Positions 58,770-64,000 of a stretch of DNA of 64,000 nucleotides are shown piece by piece. The DNA is from Platerodrilus igneus. Taxonomy: Eukaryota; Arthropoda; Insecta; Coleoptera; Lycidae. The notes under the pieces were generated by a model that was given only the letters and a program-made list of their open reading frames with translations, made no database searches and was not told the origin of the DNA. Positions within the stretch are counted from its first letter, which is position 1. The number at the start of each line of letters is the position of its first letter. The stretch covers positions 2,536,501-2,600,500 of the forward strand of contig JARFIW010000003.1 of the NCBI GenBank assembly GCA_036346225.1, given 5' to 3'. The translations under genes and the position numbers were made by a program.

Positions 58770-61700
58770 ACTAAAACTATTTTAACATATGTACTTTTAA
58801 ATTAAAGACACAAGTAAGTAGCTAACGTAATGACACGTCTATTTCGTTTTTGAAAAATAAATATTTTGATCATAACACTATAAAATTTATATTCAATAAC
58901 ATTAGAAATAATATTACAGGTTATTAGCTTTAACTACTCTCAAACTGGATTTGTAAATAGTTTATACATTTATAAATTTAGTATCTTAACAATGGTTTGT
59001 CAGATCTGGTATACCATTTGCATGTTCAGATTTTTTCATAAAATAAATTGGCTAAATTTTAATTTATAAATGAGGAATATTAAACGGTTATTCTACTTAC
59101 ATACTAGACAAATTGTTTGCAAATCATTACACAAAGAAATCTTTTAATATAATTTCATTAGGCAGACCTTTCGCAAATTAGAAAGCTTTAATCGTTACAA
59201 ATTTTAATTAGGAATTTACTTTTCGTGTTTTACGAAAAGAATCCTGAAATAACGGTAGTTTTATTTCTAGTTCGGTTAGCGAGGGTACTGATGTCACAAG
59301 CTTTAAGGGAGGTTGTTTAAAACAACAAGTTTTTTTATAAATTGATTGACAAATTTGACAACAAAATAAATCATTCACCCTTAATAGTAAGTTGTAGATA
59401 GTATCCCCGACAGAAATACTCTACTGTGTTGTAGGATTTAACTAGACTTAGACAATGACAATTTGTAAGCGGCTCATTTTTGTGTAACAGAGCACACTAC
59501 TTCAAACCGATATCTTTGAAGTGAAAAGCGGTACTATAGTCCTTAGGTTTTATGCTAAAAAACACAGATTAAAGCACTGTCTTACTTCTTCAACTAAGTT
59601 TTACCGTTAACAACCCCATTACGAACTTCTCGGAGAATGGAATAGTGATAAAATTATTGTAACAGTTCATAAGAACGATTTGTCCTGGATAACCCTATTT
59701 ACACAGAATTTATAATGACAAAGCTAGGGTGTGCCACGAGCAGTGTTTATAAAACAAGTTGGAGTCTTGATATGTTTGAGAATAATAAGGTATTTACTTA
59801 CAATTTCTAATGATAAAGTACTTTTTTAAACGAATACCTTGAGGTTTTAATGACTTCACAACAAGATTTCAAAAACCTGAAGTACATAATTTGTTATAGC
59901 AATAGAATTAATAAGAAATAACGAATTGTTTATTGTTTACCATCAGGAACTAAAAATTTATTATAAATTTAAAACCTTATTTAGTTTCATCTTTGAACGT
60001 TAACAAGCCACAAGCCTGTTGAAATTCTAAGATTTTTAAAACACAGGTTGTTACGCTATTCCGTGCAGACAAGAAAGTAGTAAAGTAAGTAAAGAAAAAT
60101 TTTCTCACTGACTACCGCAACAAAACAAAATGAGTAAAATAGAAATCCAAAAGAATTGAGTTTCGTGCTAGCTGAATACGTCGTAGAGTGGGGCCAGTCT
60201 CGCAGAAAGGATAATTGGATACATCAGTAAAAAGTTTATTTATAAACCGTTAGTTAATAGTATAAAAAGGAATATCTACAGAGACCAATTTCAACATTTA
60301 CGTAATCGTCCTGTTATAACATAAAAGAAACAAAAGCGTCAACTCGTAACCACGAGTACGAAAACTACAGTATTTACGTGGAAATTAACACATTTCATAG
60401 CAGCATAAAAGAAAAAGAAACAAAGCAAAGTAACTGTATCTTAGGAAGTATAGTTATCTGATTCGGGTACCATCGTAGTGGACCTACAAGTGTGTATTAC
60501 ACTTGCCAGCAAACTGGATACTATATGAAACAGTTGCTCTAAACTGTAACACTACGTAAAATAATTTAATAAGAAGGCCCCTTAATTAGCAGCGCGACTT
60601 ACAGGGCTCCTTTACGGAAAAAGTGCTCTGTATAAAATCAGGCCGCTTTCAAGGATAAGTCTGTATATATAAAGCAGAGAAAACAAGGCGTTTCCGTTTC
60701 CCAATTCTATTCCCATCATAAAATGTCAAGTATTTGTACGAATAGCACCTGCAAGTCTTTCCAATATAGCAACTGTAAAATTTTTCTAAAATACGGCTCG
60801 CGCACAAAGTTCAATTAAGAATAACAATACGACTTCTAAAAGTTGCGAACAAAAGAGACAGTTTTATTGCTCGTACAACTGCACATCTGCGAGATAGCCG
60901 AATACCGCATAATAGAATTTCTTGGTATAGAGAACAAACCCATTACAAGTGTTCATTTACGATGCAGGTGATTAACTTATTTTGAAAAATTTATACGGCG
61001 AAGCTTTTAGCCTTTTAAAGGAGCGATGAAGGTGTTTAACTTATTCCAAGGAATTTGTTTAAATTTTGCAAAGCAAAGGACATTATTATAGAATAGATTC
61101 TACGTATTTAACAACGTACTAACAACTATGAAAAAAATTTACAGGTTGTTTAAGTAAGTACTCATTTAATTAGCTAGTTGATTGATAATTTTTATGATTT
61201 GAAATAACATAAAAAGCGTAAGATTGTTTAAGCTAGAAATTTTAGGGCGTTTTAAATAAACGTAGATGGAAATTAACATTTATATGCAGCATGCAGAAAT
61301 CAATCGATTTCGGAAACTTAACATAACAAGGTGGTTGACAAAAATTAACATTTTCTGAGTAAAATTTGTAAAACAAGCAATTTCTGTGTGTGACGTCAGA
61401 TCTTTATGTGCCAGCACCAACGCCAGCAGTGTTACATACGACAGCAAATTAACCAAAGTATTGAAGGTACTGTTTAATTTAATTATCATAATTTACGTTC
61501 GCTTGTCTTTACCATCTGTTACTAACAATGTTGATTATATAATGCAGTTGGAATCTAATTTAATTAAAAAAATAATTATTTGAATTTTATCCATTGTTAG
61601 TATTTTCAAAATACTTTGCAAACAATTATTGAGGTTTAGATTATTCGAGATAAAAATAGTCTATAATTATTATATATAATTATACAGAATGTTTATAAAA

Positions 61701-64000
61701 TTACTTTTTTTTGCAAAAATAATATAAATTTTATTATAGTCATATTTTGCGTCTAATTATTTTAACACTGAAGGAATGTGTGTTTCGATATATACTTATA
61801 GAATTGCCTATAACCTCATTGGTGGTTGAAAGTATTTTGGATATCCTCTTCTATAACATACTAAGAATTCATATTGCTGCACAAACACTTTTATATTTGA
61901 TCTCTTGCATGTTCACAAATGTAAAGCTTGTATTAAAAAGTACTCTAAATTGTAGAAAGTGTCATAAATTCTTATCTACCAAGTAATGTAACGTTGCATT
62001 ATCACATTTTAATGTTACTTGTGGAAAACTATAAAGTTAACATGCAACACTGTATATGGTCGTTTCATAACCTACAACATTAAATCGCGCTTATTTTTTT
62101 TAAATTAAGAGCTCAAGTGGGAAGCTAAGTCTATTTTAAACGTTTGTTTTTAAAAATAATTACTTTAGAAGCTGCATGAATAAAGCTATTACAATTTTAG
62201 ATTGCTGTTCTATCAACAATTGAACCTTTGACAGCTTCTATGTCGTTAATAGAGTCATTAATAATAACAGTTGAAGGCTACTCTATTATAGAATGAGCTA
62301 ATGACGTGATAAGGATTTATTCGACTTTTAATTGCAAGACAAAAGTACGCTGTAAAACGGTTTCGAGACAATGCAGTTATTACATAAAGCAATTCAGCAC
62401 ATGTAGTTACATAACTTCTATTACAAACTTTTAGTTTTAATAAATAAAATTATTTATTGTAGGGGAAATATATAATAAACTATAATAAGTAGCACTTCCT
62501 GTCGTAGTTTATTTATAAATAAGGCCTAACTTACGTAACATGTAAATATAAAATGCTATCAAAAAGCGCACCTTGGTCAATAAAGGCAAGATCCCAATTT
62601 GCAATAATTAATTATAAATGGTTAAATTCTTATTAATAACCCTCTGTGTATGAGGCTACGCTTTATACTACCTAAATAGATGAGTATTTTATCTATATCA
62701 CATATGCAGTAGCATAGGAAAAATTTCAATAAGGGTTGTTTATTTTGCTGAAATAAAATTGCACAAATTCTTAATATAACGCGCTATAAGTAGATGGTCA
62801 CGTAGTCATTTGTTATTCCACTCAAATAAAAGACAACAATTGCACATAGGGAGCGATATTGAAACAAATATATTATTTATCAAGAAAACATTCGGGGCGC
62901 TTAATAATAATATGATTGGCATTCCCGTTTAGAAAATTTGGCCATTTTTGCTTTTATCAAAGCGCTCGACAAATGATAAGCTTTGTTATGAACTGAAACG
63001 TTGGAATGGGCCCAAATTACGTGAGCAGTAAGAAGTATTCTTATTTGGAATAATTATGGATTTTTTAAAGGCATTGCTGTTGATAATCTGAATTAGGTCT
63101 TATATATAGGACTAGGGTAACTTTAAAATGACGGTTCCTGTTGTTCTGCGAACTAGTGAAGCAATTTATAATATTGTATTCAATAAAATTTAGTGCAGGT
63201 ACAAACACTGCGATTGAAAGTATTTGCAGTTTGTTTGTTTTTGTTTATTGTGGAAATTGTAAGTAGACCTGTATGTTTTATATTGGTTAAGTAATGGACT
63301 TGTTTTAGGGCTTCGATTACTACTAAATATTCTCTGAAATATTTCAAATATTAACTTAAATATCAGTCCAACTTCTAATCCTCGATAAAGTTCAAGACAT
63401 TCAAATTTTCATAAAATCTATTTAATTTAATTCTATTGCAATTGAATTCGTTGTGAATTAGTTTTCGATTTAGACCTGATAAAGATCTATTCAAAAATCA
63501 ATTGTGACAGAAGTTTGGGTACAAAGTTGAAAGCATTAAGAAACGATTGGTCCTGGAATAAATTCATAGCTCCTGAAATAAAAAGTTAGATTAGGTTAAA
63601 GATTTGTGTTTCTTTTATGCAAAAGGCTCTATGAAAATATGTAATAGGCGTTTTGCATTTAATAATTTTAACGTGAGTGGTTGTAGCTTTAAAGTTTAAT
63701 TAATTCAAAATTTCAAGATTTTACTTAGGAAATTATTTATAACAAAAAGGCAATATACACGTACCTTTCTAAAAAATATATTTTTAAAGAAGCAAGTATG
63801 GTAGTGAGAGTACGCTGACAGTGGAAGTTAAATATAGTCTCATCCTGGGTGTAGGTTGAAATTTTAATATTTTTTTGCGTGTTTATGTGCTTTATACAGC
63901 ACTAATTTTCATGTTTTTCTATATTATTATTATCTATAAATAATTAAACTCCAACAATTTTAGTAAACCTACTAATCAATTCCAGAACAAGAGTTCCTTT
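58770..64000. other. AT-rich non-genic region
   Basis: About 5.2 kb without a supported gene, repeat family or RNA. Short frames at 61.3-62.0 kb are hydrophobic, AT-driven and motif-free. A small palindrome CAAGTGTGTATTACACTTG lies near 60489. TATATATAAAG near 60666 resembles a TATA box without a following gene. Confidence 0.5.

Noticed and set aside
61747..61986. 79-codon ORF rich in Leu/Ile
   Set aside because: Long AT-rich non-genic surroundings and no domain; likely chance.

Overview
This window reads as a piece of nuclear genome from an arthropod, most likely an insect. It is AT-rich, gene-poor and crowded with mobile elements. Evidence for a eukaryote includes a spliced adenylate kinase exon, canonical splice sites, AATAAA signals, tRNA-derived SINEs, several non-LTR retrotransposon families, BEL/Pao pol, LTRs with a tRNA-Lys primer site, a hAT-like transposase relic and long satellite arrays. 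CCTAA (insect-type telomere) motifs near 51.4 kb are suggestive only. No species can be named from sequence alone.

Layout, left to right. A minus-strand hAT-like gene (11.18 kb down to 3.9 kb) is split by a 5.6-kb plus-strand non-LTR retrotransposon (4974-10618) with a 12-bp target duplication. Next come an RTE-like 5' fragment (11.8-12.6 kb), a minus-strand Jockey/CR1-like reverse transcriptase (13.06-14.85 kb) and two short coding-like remnants (15.1-15.5 kb). One minus-strand exon of adenylate kinase (16432-16566) is the only recognisable ordinary host gene. A 3.8-kb satellite of about 130-140-bp units follows (17.1-21.0 kb), fused to an RTE 3' end. An LTR with a tRNA-Lys primer-binding site lies at about 21.8-23.15 kb, then a near-perfect 319-bp foldback palindrome (23.87-24.19 kb) and a long AT-rich stretch with microsatellites. 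A small cysteine-rich exon on the minus strand sits at 32.6-32.8 kb. From 35.7 to 51 kb there are LTR-like sequences, a minus-strand BEL/Pao pol relic carrying three SINE copies, a decayed plus-strand gene, a plus-strand RTE copy with a satellite embedded in its reverse transcriptase, a dispersed repeat pair, and a probable solo LTR (49731-50988).

The most interesting region is 51.3-58.7 kb, on the plus strand. It holds an intact intronless 483-codon ORF whose middle resembles the core of plasmid-type (Rep_trans-like) rolling-circle initiators, and a second ORF of 277 codons whose frame is already open across the end of the first. Upstream are a perfect 24-bp-arm hairpin with TTAGG-type motifs and three 18-bp iteron-like repeats. 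Downstream are a GC-rich 16-bp minisatellite, a duplicated 3' flank, a decayed second copy of part of ORF2, overlapping mini-ORFs, a 228-aa zinc-finger protein resembling the N-terminus of virus/Polinton-like polymerase-associated proteins, and a 174-bp tandem array. I interpret this as an endogenous DNA virus or a self-replicating transposon that has partly duplicated. The resemblance rests on motifs read by eye and needs profile searches.
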